From positions 4,531,040 through 4,595,039 of the forward strand of contig SMSO01000035.1 of assembly GCA_004764695.1 (NCBI GenBank): a stretch of 64,000 nt of DNA, written 5' to 3'. Position 1 is the stretch's first letter, and the number at the start of each line of letters is the position of its first letter. The translations under genes and the position numbers were made by a program. Of the stretch, positions 33,869 to 46,621 are shown piece by piece. The notes beneath the pieces are model-generated. The model was not told the DNA's origin, ran no database searches, and worked only from the letters and a program-made list of their open reading frames with translations. The DNA comes from Schizochytrium sp. TIO01. Lineage: Eukaryota > Sar > Bigyra > Thraustochytrida > Thraustochytriidae.

Positions 33869-34753
33869 ATGAGCATCGCCGCCTCGAAGAACGTGCTGCG
33901 CCGCGTGCGACTTGAGGTCACTCCACGCTGGGTTTTGAGAGCTCGGACACCTGAGGAAGGCGAGTTCGAGACTATTGTCAAGGACCATAAGTTTAGCATT
34001 GCATACATTCCGCCTCGTAAGGATGAGACAGCTGCCCAGGCCAGGGACAGGATCTTGCAATCCTGCGAGGCCCTCGTTAAAGCCCAGGCTGCAGATGTCT
34101 GCTGTCATGTGCCTGCACGACGCTTTGCAAGTCGCTCTGAAATGGCAGATTTTGGCAGAGCACTTGCTGATATTGGAGTCACAGAGGTCCTCGCTCTAGG
34201 TGGGGATGGAACCGTGTTTAGCCCAGACTGCGAGCAAGCCACAGACGTTTTAGAAACTCTGCTGGCTGAGCCCAAAGCGCATGGTGCACTTACCAACATT
34301 GGACTTGCCGCATACCCAGATGGGCATGCACTTGTCAATGATGACGGTTTTCTGGCGTCTATGGAACGCAAGGCTACAATTCTGCAGGAGGGCAAGCGGG
34401 ACCCTGCAAAAGATATTTTTCTAGCTACGCAGCTTGGACTCAGTGCGGAGAACTGGCTCGCATGGCGTCAGAGATTGCATACCCGTGTGCCATTTTTCCG
34501 CGACGTTGAAATCTGCACAGGTGTATTTGGGCTAATTGAGGCCTCCATGACTCGTCGCATTGCTGCCCGGCTCGGTTTTGGCAAGTACTTGCTAGATGAG
34601 GTAGAAAAAATGCCAGCAGACGCCTTAATGAATCATTACTCTGCGGATTTTTGCAAGGCTTGCGAGCCTGCTTCTTCCTCACTCTATGTATCAGCCTTTG
34701 ACACAAAGGTCCTGGAAGCGCTCGAATATTACAAACATATGCAGCTTAAGTGA
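33869..34753 (+). CDS. MetF/MTHFR-superfamily protein lacking the catalytic Glu
   Basis: A 294-residue TIM-barrel protein resembling the catalytic half of methylenetetrahydrofolate reductase. It has an N-terminal strand FSIAYIPPRKDET, a HVPARRFASRSEM helix region, a flavin-loop-like EVLALGGDG, NIGLAAYPDGH, then DIFLATQLGLS and a C-terminal FFRDVEICTGVFG segment. Canonical enzymes have EFFPP at the first strand with the Glu acting as proton donor; here the block reads AYIPP (45-49), so that Glu is absent. It may bind a flavin or folate with altered chemistry, for example as a C1-transfer or demethylase-associated MetF-like protein. It lacks the SAM-binding regulatory half of eukaryotic MTHFR. 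The start is the ATG at 33,869; the frame upstream reaches only a GTG. Superfamily placement is by motif order and needs a profile search. Confidence 0.65.
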   Translation: MSIAASKNVLRRVRLEVTPRWVLRARTPEEGEFETIVKDHKFSIAYIPPRKDETAAQARDRILQSCEALVKAQAADVCCHVPARRFASRSEMADFGRALADIGVTEVLALGGDGTVFSPDCEQATDVLETLLAEPKAHGALTNIGLAAYPDGHALVNDDGFLASMERKATILQEGKRDPAKDIFLATQLGLSAENWLAWRQRLHTRVPFFRDVEICTGVFGLIEASMTRRIAARLGFGKYLLDEVEKMPADALMNHYSADFCKACEPASSSLYVSAFDTKVLEALEYYKHMQLK

Positions 34754-37700
34754 ACTCTTCCGGGTTTATAAACCTCAGCTGCAAAGCTATTAGTCTATAC
34801 TTTTGTACATCATGCATTATTTTCTTTTTGTAGCCATGGTTATCGCTGGAACTACCCTAGACCCATATTTCTCTCGGCAATTATAACCGTTAGACCAAAT
34901 ACCTAAACCATCTTTGTTGTATCTACTTTCTCAATTCACGCACTTTGAATGTTTAATTTGCTACCATGGCATCGACGCTGCTACCTATACCTTTTTACTT
35001 ATTCGATGAATTACAGAACCTATTGCGTAGGTATCACTCTTAAGAGGTAGCCTCCTTGTTTAGTAGTTTGTTATCAATCTATTTGTTTCTTGTTGTCTTC
35101 CTTTTTGGAGTGTTCGTGTTATTTCGTGAAGTCTTATGTTCAAAAAAGTGAAATCCGAGACAATGACAGGCACAACAATCTGAACTTATGATTCCTCGCC
35201 CGACACGTTTTTTGAAACAAACCAGGAAACCAAGCTGGCCTCAAATCGAATTGGTTTTTTAAACAAAATGAAACGTGTTAATACAAAAGAGCTACGAAAA
35301 CGACGCAATTAAAGTGTGTAGGCTCAGTTTCAAAACAACTAAGAGCTCCACCGGATTAAACTACATTCTGCTTTTTAAGCATACTATATTAAACATAGGT
35401 TTGCCAACCCGTGCAAATTCTGCATGCTTAAAAGTACAATCGAAGAGGTCACAGGAAGCATCACCTACGCAAAGCATATCTGACAGTTTGCGAGTCAATA
35501 CGCCCGCGTTAATTTCGCCTCCGTTCCCTTTCTAACCCCTGAATGCCTTGTTTGCTTTCAAAAGTACCCAAACGTCACACGCAAAAGATATTTTCTTTCT
35601 TGTTCCTTTCCTCTATTTTCTGATAATTTCAAAAGATCGTGCTTTGACCATTGCAATGACGCGCATTTACTTTAGTCACAAGGAGTCATGTTTTGAATCA
35701 GTTTGCAATAAACAAGCAAGCGCAAACAACGAAAAGAAAAGTAGGTATATCTCGAACGACCCTAAATAGTAGGGGTTCCATACTTAGGGGTTCCATACTT
35801 TTCGTCATATTACTCTGCTTTGCAGAACCGTGCTATGAACACTCTCGGTTCTCTTCTACGAGGTTATTGCAGGCCAACCATCATGACATCCAGTCTCAGG
35901 CATGTGTGTGGCTAAGCAGAAGTACTATATTATCCCTGGTCAGCTGGAAAAATCAAGTTGGAAAGAAACCTCTGCGTCTCCAGTGCTAACGTTTGTCAAA
36001 GCTGTTGAGTTTTTGGTGATCTCTTTAAATTAAACGAAATCTCACTCGGTTGCCTTTCATTATACCTGAGTCAAACGTGACTCTACTACCCCGTGAAAGC
36101 AGACATTTCCTTTAAACTGAGATTTTATTCATATCATAGCATTGCGCATACGATCTTGAGACTAGTGATTCCTCCTCATGCCATATCTTTTGATTTAAGG
36201 TGTTGCCTAGAAATTCTTAATGGTTTTCAACCCACGAGTCCATTTCTTGTCTTTTGCAGATTTTAACCTCTTGATTCTCTTTTAGCTAGCTATCGATGAG
36301 AGGCGGAACTGTTAGCAGACTCTATGCTGAGAGCGCAAATGCCAAAAATGGATTCAAGGAGTCGACCCAAGCGGCCCTACGCGTGTACAAGGTCTTAGTA
36401 ATTGGTTGCATAGAAGGCCTTGAATGGGGCAACTGCAACTATTTAGTGAATACGTAGATGAGGATAAGTCGCTTGTAAATAGCCTTTTTGCTTTGAGCAT
36501 GGGCAAGTAGTATTGAAAGCCTGAAATATGTCCCATTGTGTAAACGTCACGTCAGTAAGCAAGGTACTTGTGTTTGCTCCATATATACACACTATTGAGT
36601 TAAGGCCGTCTTTACGAGTTCAGTGAACGATATATTTCGTACAAGTATATAAATGTTGCCTTTCATGGAGTGATCGTGCGAAGTGGTAGAGGAAGACTTG
36701 CAATTTCATCATGATTACCATGACTGGAGAGGCAACCAGAAGGACACTGAAGCCATACTTTGGGAGGGGAAGGAGGGCTCATCTACGGGTAAACCCTTTT
36801 ATGAAACATTGTACACAATACATGCTCAAGAGACGCCGCAACAGATCGGCGAACTAGACCTGGATACCATTTGACCATGATATGCAATCCTAAAACCTCA
36901 GCGAAAACAATAAGGCCACAATGCTGGCAATGAGCCCTACTTTACTATTAAATCTGTTTGACGTTCTCTAGCTCGCTACTGAGTTTGCACAACCACGATT
37001 AAATAGTGGTCATGCAACGAACAAGAATGATAGCTTACAGCTGATACCTTCCTAATTTTGGAAAAGCAACGCAAGAGGAAGGAAATCTTATCGTCAAAGG
37101 CTATACACGTTTCCAAACCTCAGTAGGGGAGACACACGTTATGAGCTGAGATTTTAAGGGTTTTCTATTCCTATTTTTTCAACCTCCGCTCGTAGCGTTC
37201 TGCTTAGTACGTAATATTCTCGTGTTTTGTCTCGTGATAATGACTGGTGTGAGAACGGTGCATGAGTGAAGTTTTAGCCAGGGAAAAGGTCCAGGCAATG
37301 TTGTGTTGTGAGGATCAGAGTGGTTCGATAGAATCATATGTTTTTTCTGTCTTGCATTTGATTTCATTCTATCCAAAGGTATTTTCTATAGTCATCTATT
37401 GTTCATTGAAGGAGTTGTTATGAATTTAATTTAGTGTGAGAAATAAAGGGTGAAATGTCTTGAGGGCACGGGATAGCCGAATAGATTAATTTTCATTCAT
37501 AATTGCGTCAACGAGTCAATGAAACAACATGATCAGTGTTTTGTAGTTAGAAAGATAGATAGTAGTTCTCTTAACCTCGGTACTAGCTTACTGAAAGTTG
37601 ATACCTGTCAACCGCAAGGATGATTGACTCAGATAGATGATGATCCTAGAATCATTGGTGCTATTGAAAAGACATAAAGTGAGGCAAAGAAATCGGGCTA

Positions 37701-40700
37701 AAGAGCCAGCATTTAGATTCTCGAGTCTATCATGATCTGTACTTTTATATGTGAAGTCTAACTTACCTATGACTTACGGATATCTAAGACATCATATGTA
37801 CTCACAAAGATCTTCTTCACCTATCAGTTTGTGTTTCATCTATTACAATCTATTGCAGAATTACACGAGTGTGCTAGTCATCCGTTGTAAGTCCTGATAG
37901 TCACCAATCGGAACGCTCAAGCACTCCCTAATTGTACTAATTATTGTCGTCCTACGTCTTATAGAAGAGACTGTGAAAGACTGTAGCTGCATCACCGCTG
38001 AGAGACGAATCTGGTTAGCTGGAGGATGAGGATGAGAAGGCTTCACAATGGCCCAAAGAAGGTTTAAGAAGGCAGGATAATATGTGGTTTTTACGAGTTA
38101 GAATTGGAGTAAGATTTCAAATGGAGCCTGATTTATATTGTAATTAGAAGACTAAGACATGCTTGAAATGTGCTAGACACAATTAACGAGGTTAGGTTAG
38201 CTCGTCTCTTTATCCAACAATTCAGCTTCCACCATACTTATTCCTAGGGAATGTCTATGCATACATTTAGTGGTTGACTTCTCAACCACGCAAGCCTGGT
38301 TGTCTAGTTCTTTTCTGTTGCAAGCCCTCTACAGGTCTCACAACGGGTACCTAGAACTCTGGCAATGTCCTGTCAGCTAGTTCCTTCGATTGGAGATCCC
38401 AATTATCACTTTTGCTTGCATTATTGCTACACGATCTCAGTTTAGCAGGCTAAATACTGATCACTCCTTTCATATGGTACACAATATCTGCAGCTTGTTC
38501 ACACAAGAAAGAGAACTTTTTAGTAAGTTCTTTCATTCTAGGTGCTTTGTGTTAATTACTAAGCTCTTTATCGAGCTTGGAGAGATACTCCTATTCTTGG
38601 ATATTTTTCACAATCGCCTTCTCTGATCGGCAGGTTCGTTGTTGAGCTTTTAGAAAGCCCCTTCCGTTGCTGGTCTTCATCGCGACCTTTGAATTTCCCT
38701 TTTGATCGTGCAACCTTTCTAATAAACTCCCAGCGTACAGGAACACCGTGGCATCACTTCTGACTCGTCCTGTAAGACCAGCAGTTTCAAGGGTTTCTTC
38801 AGTCTTTGCTATTCGAAAAGAAGGTGCACAAGCAGTGGAATATTTGATGTGCCAAAGAGCTTCTCCTTGGTCAAAGTATTCTTGGTCATAGTGCTGGCAG
38901 ATACTTTAAGACTCAGCGAAGCTTGCGTGCATGTTGAAAGTCCAGCACCTGCATACGGAAGTTTTTCTTGGCTATAAAAATGAAGGGTTGATGTAGAGTA
39001 GAACTCTGGTAGAGACGATAATTCAAAGGCTGGTACTTTGACATTCCTTATATTTCTACCCAGCGCGATCTGGTGAACTAAAAACGGCACACTCAACTAT
39101 AATACTAGCCTCAGGACAATCCATGCTTCTGTTTATAAAGCATTTAGAACAAAGCTTGTGTATAGCCCCATTTGAATTTGCATGGTGATCCCCAATGAGT
39201 CCTTTCGAACCAAAATGTAAATTTGGGACTGGGTGGATCATTGATACATCCATAAGTCCCGTGCTCAAAGAGTCCGCCCAGAACTTGAAGAAAATGCGGT
39301 GTCAGAGCCATCACTTGCTACCACGGGGAAAACACTTGACGGTTCAAGTTTGGCTCGGGTGGTGCCATCCTAGTTTGTTCCCAACCAAAGAACCTGAAGC
39401 CTATATTTTCCTGAGGGTCCTGCATTAATTTTGTCCAGAGGCTGCTTAGCATTGATTCGGGTCCATCCTGGCAAAAGACTATAAAGATTTGAATCCTTTG
39501 CGACATTAATTCTCCATCGGCTCGGGACCCGACATCTTCAGTAGATAAACTACAGTCCCGTGGGGGAATTCAAAAGTGTCATTAACGGGGGTACACCTTG
39601 CACTGTAGCTTATTATCTCCTGTATCAGCGGGCGCGTCCCATACGTGATAGTGCATTATGAAGGAGATTTCTGAAATTCAAGTTGGGGAAACCATCACAG
39701 CCATTTGATTCATCAAAGTGCTCAAAATTTTATACCTTGGTAGACGAATCAATGGGATTATCACAAGCTGCCTCCGGGAGCTTCTTTTCGCCCTGTGTCT
39801 CAAAGGTTTGTTGTTTCGCTTGTGCAATAACAACCTGTCATTTCTTGATTTCGACGAGACTAAGTAGCACATTTTATACCCTTTGGATGGGTGGTATTAT
39901 GAAGAATAGCAGCCTTCCCAGCGCCAAATTGCGCTTGCTTAAATAAGAACTTTAGCTACCCTTCTTTCAAGATTTATAAAGTTGTTTTGGCCTTGTCCAT
40001 TTGCTTGTGATTCTGTCAACCTTTGAAATTTTGATGCTGCTAGATCTTAAGTTGATTGATCTGTTGCTAAAAAGAGTTCTTAAACTTGCAAAACACTAAT
40101 AAGCACAGGGTCTTACACGATTTAAAAAAGAACAAAACAGGCAATTCTGCTGTTTCTTTTCACTGATTAAGTCAGATATAGTTTTTATTCGAAATTGAGC
40201 AATTATATTTGCAAATTCTTATCCTCTTTGATGCTCTGCGTGTCAGTAATAGCAAATACTCGCAAGAAATTCATCATTTAGCTCAAACTGACCATACCAT
40301 GATGAAGTCAAATGCCAGTTTGATCTGAAGACATTTATACATCCTGCCATTGAAACCTCACAGGTAGGCCATCATCTCGCCACGGTTGCGGACTCCATTC
40401 CCAAATGCATGCGTGGGCTTGACAAAACACCCAAATTCAGGAGACGAAGAAGTAATTCGGACTGCTCTTAGGTAGTCAGATTATCCCTGATGGGTCAACA
40501 CAGGTTTTCGTATCACATACTGCCTACCGGAAGACCACTCTCAACTCTACAGCCCCATTCTCACAACTCCAGTAAGCCTCGTCTTTGCAACAGAGTTGAC
40601 CGGAGAGACCACGGAGATTGGAGATTTGGCCATAGTCCACGGTTACCATAACCTAATCGACTGCTACATACTACCTCCTTTAGTTGTGAAGCAAAGCGGC

Positions 40701-40949
40701 GTCCCTTTCAACCGCTTCCTCCGCTTCATAATTACGTGCTTCCTACCCCTTTAATGGCGCCCTCCCATGTGAATATAGCTGGTGCCCTGCGTCGCAATAG
40801 GGGTACAATGGGATATATCACTATCCGGAAGTTTGCCTGCAAACCTTCACACTGAGTGCTCGGCGAAAATAATACCAAGGCGTATTAAAATCATCTCAAG
40901 GCGTCCTAAATAACTTGAACATTTTTTTACTTCCCCTTCCTGAACATTA
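34754..40949. other. Gene-free A/T-rich block
   Basis: About 6.2 kb with no frame over 100 codons and no recognisable domain on either strand. A perfect 15-bp direct repeat lies at 35,770-35,799. No transposon termini or structured RNAs were identified. It could contain lncRNA or decayed repeats, but nothing in the sequence shows this. Confidence 0.5.
35770..35799. repeat. 15-bp perfect tandem duplication
   Basis: Two adjacent identical copies of TAGGGGTTCCATACT, probably a recent slippage duplication. Confidence 0.9.
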
Positions 40950-42291
40950 TAAAGTTTAATTGAAAAGAAAAGGGAGGAAGTGCCAGTGATAGTAACAAAA
41001 AAAATAAAAAATAAAAATAGCAAACTATTTCTCCGAACCGACATAGCAGTAGTTATTACCTCAATAAGCTCCCAGTATCGGAGAAACTGTAGAGCTTCCG
41101 CCGCTATGTATGAAGGCGTAGAGAGCATACAGGGACAGGATGGTTATGTATTTGGCTGTTTCATGGGGCTCTCACGGGCAGACTCGGTCCTTCCGAAGCA
41201 TTGCTCTACAGCACGTTCCGCATTCGAGGGTCTTCAGCGCCGTAGGAGGAGGGCTTGGAGGCCGTGTCGTCTGAGCCAAGGCGGTTTTCCAGAGCAAGCC
41301 ACCACCACTCAAACTGGGTACATTCTTCGAAGAAGCATCAGAGTTGGCGACTTCTCGCGGAATCTTGGATGCTGACGATGACGCAATACTACTGATTACG
41401 TAAGACTAACTTGGAGGGTCCCACAGATCTTTGGAAACTAATAACTCCAAGTCTTAGGTCCTGTGCCATATGCCGGAAAGTCAGACACCTCGCGGCCTCG
41501 GACGTCGATGACTTCTCTTGACTTCAAGTCAGCGGCTCGAGACCAATCTCTTCGTAGGACCAAAGTCAGTCAGCTCATTGATAGGCCGCGACTTCTGCGA
41601 GGTACCGTACCACGATTCCATGGTTCTTGCAGCTCACCGAGTTCCTACTGCATTCAATAAGCGCACGCTAGGGTACCTTGCACTGGCAGATATTGGCAGG
41701 AATTGCAAGAGATCACCCATCTTGTCCGGTTGAAAAGCTCAAAGAAGTTGCCGTCGCTCAAGGCACGGGCCCCGCAATGGTATGGGTGGACAGCCAGCTC
41801 GAGATCTCCAAAGTCCCGTCCTCAAGCGCATTTGGTGCGGGGACCTGCGGCCTTTTCGGGCTTCGTGACCCCAAACCTGAACTACTCCAAGGTGCCGGAT
41901 CTCCATTCTTGCGCAACCCATTTTCTGCTGTGAATAACCAACTATTCCCTAAGTAGGTACGTGCCGCCTTGAACTGGTGAGGAGTACGAGGAAGAATCTA
42001 CGTAGCTGCTCTGTTCGTGTGAGTTTGTTTGATTGTTTGTTTGTTCATTCAAGTTTGTTCGTTCAAGTTGGTTTGTTTGTTCGTCTGTCTGCACCTGCTA
42101 CTGCTGCCGTGGTGGCCTCAAGCTGAGCATCGAAGACAGCACTTGGGCGTTGAATCGGTTTCTCAACGCCATTCTCACACTCGCATCTAAGCAGGCAGTG
42201 CTGCCAATGAATCCAGGTTTTCCATAGCAGTAGCACCGCCTAGCGACTGTTAGTTAGCATGGAACCCAAGGCGATTCAAGATCCAAAGGAT

Positions 42292-42326
<35 letters not shown>

Positions 42327-42540
42327 CAGAATGGCCGTCCGCAATTCTCCGCTTTTCCATCAATCGAGGGACTGTCCAATGGGCGACTGGCTGCCTTCTG
42401 TCTGTCTGACGGGCGTAGGGGCGGTCAGGATCCTGCCTCCAGAGCCTCGATCAGGCCCCGCCGCGAGCCTCTGCCTGCCTTCGCTCTGCTGCTGTCTGTG
42501 TCAGAAGGGGTTTTACGACTTTAGTTGAAGCGGTACGTGG
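40950..42540. other. GC-rich gene-free island I
   Basis: Base composition rises relative to the flanks, and several overlapping frames appear on the plus strand between 40,980 and 41,956 (up to 131 codons). They use changing frames and show no recognisable domain, so they may be chance or a decayed gene. Near 42,030 there are TTTG/TTCG words, and at 42,292-42,326 a (GAAA)n run. Confidence 0.45.
42292..42326. repeat. (GAAA)n microsatellite
   Basis: About eight to nine tandem GAAA units. Confidence 0.92.
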
Positions 42541-42840
42541 TTCCTAGGCAGCACTAGACCTCTGCATAGACTGCAAATTAAATACGCTCGAATAAAATAC
42601 GGCGGCGAAAGAATGGGATCAATTAATTTTAGTTTTGATTATCTATTTTAGGATAAAATAATTTTAATCAAATCAAAAACACCCCGGACACAGCGAAGCT
42701 GACCACTCCTAATGAAGTGCTATGCTGACTTAGCGGAAGAAGTGCGTCAGCTACATGACTCGAGCAGAAATCTGTCCCCCAAAGGTAGCTAATATTTAGA
42801 CAAGTTTATATTGTGTAACATATTAATTTGTATGAGTTGC

Positions 42841-43094
42841 ATGGAGGGGCTCACTCACGGCCTGTGTCCCCAAAGGGGACCCCTCAGGTGTATACCGTCC
42901 TCGAGCGTACCCTAATAGAGAGACTAGCTATCTTAAAGGCTAGAGTGTGGGAGGTACTGGGTAGATTTCCCGTCACTAAGACCACTCATGAGGTTTGCTA
43001 GTGTCCGGATAAACCTGTGTCAACTTCGGGCAATCTGGAGCTCCTCCCTGCACCTCGTAACTATGGGGTGACTTTGGGGTATCTATCTATCTAT
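42841..43094. other. Hairpin-rich non-coding segment
   Basis: This segment has no coding frame but several local inverted repeats. The best is GTCCCC-AAA-GGGGAC (42,866-42,880), flanked by an outer CCTG/CAGG pair (42,861-42,864 with 42,885-42,888). A CTAGC...GCTAG stem lies at 42,924-42,943. It ends in an (ATCT)n run (43,081-43,094). It may be a small structured RNA or a repeat remnant; no known RNA family was recognised. Confidence 0.25.
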
Positions 43095-45089
43095 TAGCAT
43101 CGCAGTTTTACAGTATAAAGAAACAATGAAATCAAATCGAAATAAACTTATCGTGATCAAAGGTGAACGCCAATATTTCCAACTGGCACCGGAAAGGTGC
43201 AGATTGTTCGAGGGTTATTCGAGGATGATGCGTATGTTTGCTCATCCCTCGATCTCCGCTCGGGTAGGTACCCTCTGTTCCAGTCAGCCGCCCGTCCTCA
43301 TCTCTATATTCTCCTTCTATTTCCCGCTCGACGCGTGAGTCAAATCGAGGCATGAGATGAATCTGCTGCTGCTGCTTAACTGCCGCCCCAAATTACCAAC
43401 AGGTAGCACTTGCTAGGCACCCGCTAGCGACTCCAGGGCGTGCGCGAAATGGGTTGCGCAGATCCTAGGCAGCTGGCTAGGCACTGCTATGCATGCAGCA
43501 GCCTAGTGCCAGCTACTGCTTAGTTTAGTTCCATTTATAGTTTCCTTTTCCTTCTGTTCAACTTTATAGCAATCAAATGATAACTCGAAAAGTAATCATT
43601 AGCAAAGCGAACAAAGAATAGAAACGAAGAAAGCAGAGCAGAGCCGTTCGAAGGGCGTCGCAAGCCGAGGGCAGGCAGGCTCTGTGCGGAACTGGAGCGG
43701 CTTCGAGTTCGGCCTCGGTGGGCCCATTCCACGGCCAGCGAAGCCACCCGAGAAGGCATGCCAGCAGGCTAGTCGCCAGCTAGCGCCACGCCACGCCACG
43801 CCGCGATCGATCGATCGATCGAGAGAGAGAGCTCGATCTCCATCCTGGTCCATGGAACTCATTGCCCCATAGCAGCGCCATGGCTTTCCCAAAGGATAGG
43901 ACACGGAAAGGTGTGTACCGCATTTAACAGCTGCTTAATGAGATTATGGCACAGCCTGAGAGAGAGGGAAAGATAGACCTCTTTCTTGGCTCCTTCTTTC
44001 ACTCCTGAACAGAACCAACTCGAAGCGCAGTCGTGAGGTTGAGGCGCCGATGTGATCTGTGGCCACCGTAGCGGCGACCCGTATCGCGGCAGTCAGCGCA
44101 GTGCGTTCGCGAGGGCGAAGCGGACTTTGCAGCAAGGAACTTGGCAAAGAAGTTTGAAAGCACATCTTCGAGTCCGCCGGCTGGGACTTGGGAAAGCGCT
44201 GAGCGAGATCTCGCAGACGGGAAGAACCGCACGGTCGAAGAAGACGGACATCCAGAGGCCCAGGGGATGAGACGGACGGTGCCAGGGTCAGCGGCCGAGG
44301 TGTCTCAGGCTCGGACTGTCTCCGCGGCTTCAAGGGTTTAGAGATTGTGCTCAGATTTTCAAGATCCAAGCTCTCCGAAGGGCTCCGCAGTCACGATTTC
44401 ATGTGTACTGTACCTTCCTACTGTAGCCTAGATGGTACTTAGGAGTCAATGAGATCCTGCTTTGCCCTAAATTAATTTTTTTTTTTCTTAAAAATAATTC
44501 ATGATTTTATAAAAAGTTAAAAACTATAATTTTCTTTAAAAGTAAAAAAAGATCGTTTCCTCCAACTAGTGACCCGAGGGATGGCACTCCTATGAATGTG
44601 CTACAGAAACGGGTAGGAGGCGCCGGCGAGCACCCTTAGCACCCACCTAGGCTGCAGCGTAGCAATCCGCGGCCGTAGCTGAGTGGTAGGTAGAGAGCTG
44701 AGTGGTAGGGGGCCGTTCCAAAGGAGGAGAACAGGTGGAACATGTGGAACAGAGTCGTTAAACTTGTATGCGATTGTGCAGAGCAAAGCACTGCGCGAGT
44801 CGTTCCGTCCGCGGCGCTGAAAGGAGCGAAGGGGGGGTCTTGAGTTGGGGTAGCACCTATGGGAATAAGGAGAAAACAGGAACAAAAGTGAATAAAATAC
44901 GCCACGAAAGAAATGGGAAACTCGAAGAGAGAGAACTGAAAGAAAAACGATGCGAAGGAGGAGCAGGCAGGCGAGCGTAGGGGTGGATAGGGCCGTGCTA
45001 GGGCGGGGGAAATGAAAAGGAGACTGCGAGTAATCGACTCCTAGACCTACAGCTAGGAGGCGCCTAGGTAGGTACGCGAAAGGAGCAAT

Positions 45090-45091
45090 GA

Positions 45092-45163
<72 letters not shown>

Positions 45164-45164
45164 G
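45090..45164. repeat. (GAAA)n/(GA)n tract
   Basis: About fourteen tandem AAAG units change into a (GA)n run. Similar GAAA-rich sequence continues more loosely to about 45,260. Confidence 0.93.
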
Positions 45165-45530
45165 GAAATGAGGTTTCTCCGAGAGGAAAGAAGGGAAGAA
45201 AGAAAGAGAGAGACTATGAGAGAAGAGAGAAAGGGAAAAAGGCAGGAAGAAAGAAAGACTCGTGCTTCTCTTTCACTTGTCTTCGGTCGGCTAGGGGTTG
45301 CTAGCGGGTGGTAGGTGAGTTCTAGAAACGCAGGAAGGGGTGAAATGAGGAGTGTTTTATTAGCGCGGCAGGCGAGTAGGAGTGTGCTAGGCGGCGGTAG
45401 GCTGTTTTCATCAACTTGAAAAATATCAAGTAATTAAAATAAATGGAAATACGATAGTCCTGAATTAGATTTTTATAAAAAAGTAAGTAAAATAAAATAC
45501 CTTTGAGGAACATACGAAAACAGACGACAT

Positions 45531-45596
45531 GAAATGACATGAAATGACATGAAATGACATGAAATGATATGGAATGACATGAAATGATATGGAATG
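45531..45596. repeat. 10-bp minisatellite, GAAATGACAT unit
   Basis: Nearly seven consecutive 10-base units. Three at the start are identical GAAATGACAT, then variants (GAAATGATAT, GGAATGACAT) alternate. The period is close to one DNA helical turn. Confidence 0.93.
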
Positions 45597-46603
45597 CAGA
45601 AGCGCCATGAGATTCGACGATCCAGAATGAATGAGTGACTGACTGACTGACTGATCAGCCAGAGCGAAGAGTGCAAGCGAGTTTGGTGATCTGGCCGGCC
45701 GAAGACCCGGCAAAGACGCGTAGAAACGGCCAAGCACCGGCCTCCGCGAGTACCGGAGAGCGCCTCAAAGCCACGCGTCGTCGAGGCCAAAGGTTTTCAG
45801 GAAAGGGACAGTCGGTAGCTGAGCGGTAGGAGGGCCTAGCAGAAGGCCTATCTTCCCAATCATAGTTCAATGGGGCTTAAGAAGAAACAGAGTTTTGGCG
45901 ACTATCGAGGAGTAGGCAGGTGCTAGGGAGGCAGAGGTGGTAGATCGTGTATTTTATTTTATCGATCTTGGTACAGACTGTCTTTGAGTGCATGTATATT
46001 TATGTATATATATATATATATATATACATCTGTGTCTGCTGAGGCGATAAAATTCTGTTTCAGGTCTCGAAAAGACACTAGGCGAGGCAGTAGTAGGCAG
46101 TAGGCATTCATTCGCTCATTTAGGTTGAAAAGCTTTTAGGCACATGAAATAAAATACCTTTTAATTTGAAAAGTTACCTTCTCAGCTCATTCCGCTTTCT
46201 TCTTCGACATTGTGAACAGCTTAAAGATGGCTTAAATGGTGTATTTTATTTGGGCAGTGAAAGTAATAAATAATGTGTAATAATAGGTAATAAAAATATT
46301 AATAAAAATAATAAAAATAAGTAGTAGTAGTAGTAGTAGGGAGTAGTAAGAGAGAGCTGCACGAGGACAAGAAGAGCGGCGCGAGGGAGAGCAGTGCCGC
46401 AATCGATCGCAAGGCAGAAGCGCCCCGCTCGCACCGTCGCTTGCTCCGGAAGCAGACCGTCAGCAGAGGCACCGCCTCAGCAGCGCGTAACACGCAGAGC
46501 AACAGGTTTAAGACGCACACGCAGCCGAGCCTCACCGAGGAGCGGATCGTGCGGCTGCCAGCTATCGTTTGCCACCTCTCGTTCACTGAGCGAGCAAATT
46601 AAT

Positions 46604-46621
46604 TATATATATATATATATT
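46604..46621. repeat. (AT)n tract in the ALAS upstream region
   Basis: An AT dinucleotide run ends about 50 bases before the ALAS start codon. It might serve as a TATA-like or nucleosome-excluding element, but it is also an ordinary microsatellite; similar tracts occur at 46,014-46,026. Confidence 0.6.

Noticed and set aside
41463-41956. Overlapping plus-strand frames that might be a decayed gene
   Set aside because: Translations in three frames were read; none shows a recognisable motif, so a pseudogene call is not supported.
44668-44720. Possible tRNA gene
   Set aside because: The A-box-like word lacks a pairing acceptor stem, anticodon arm and B box.
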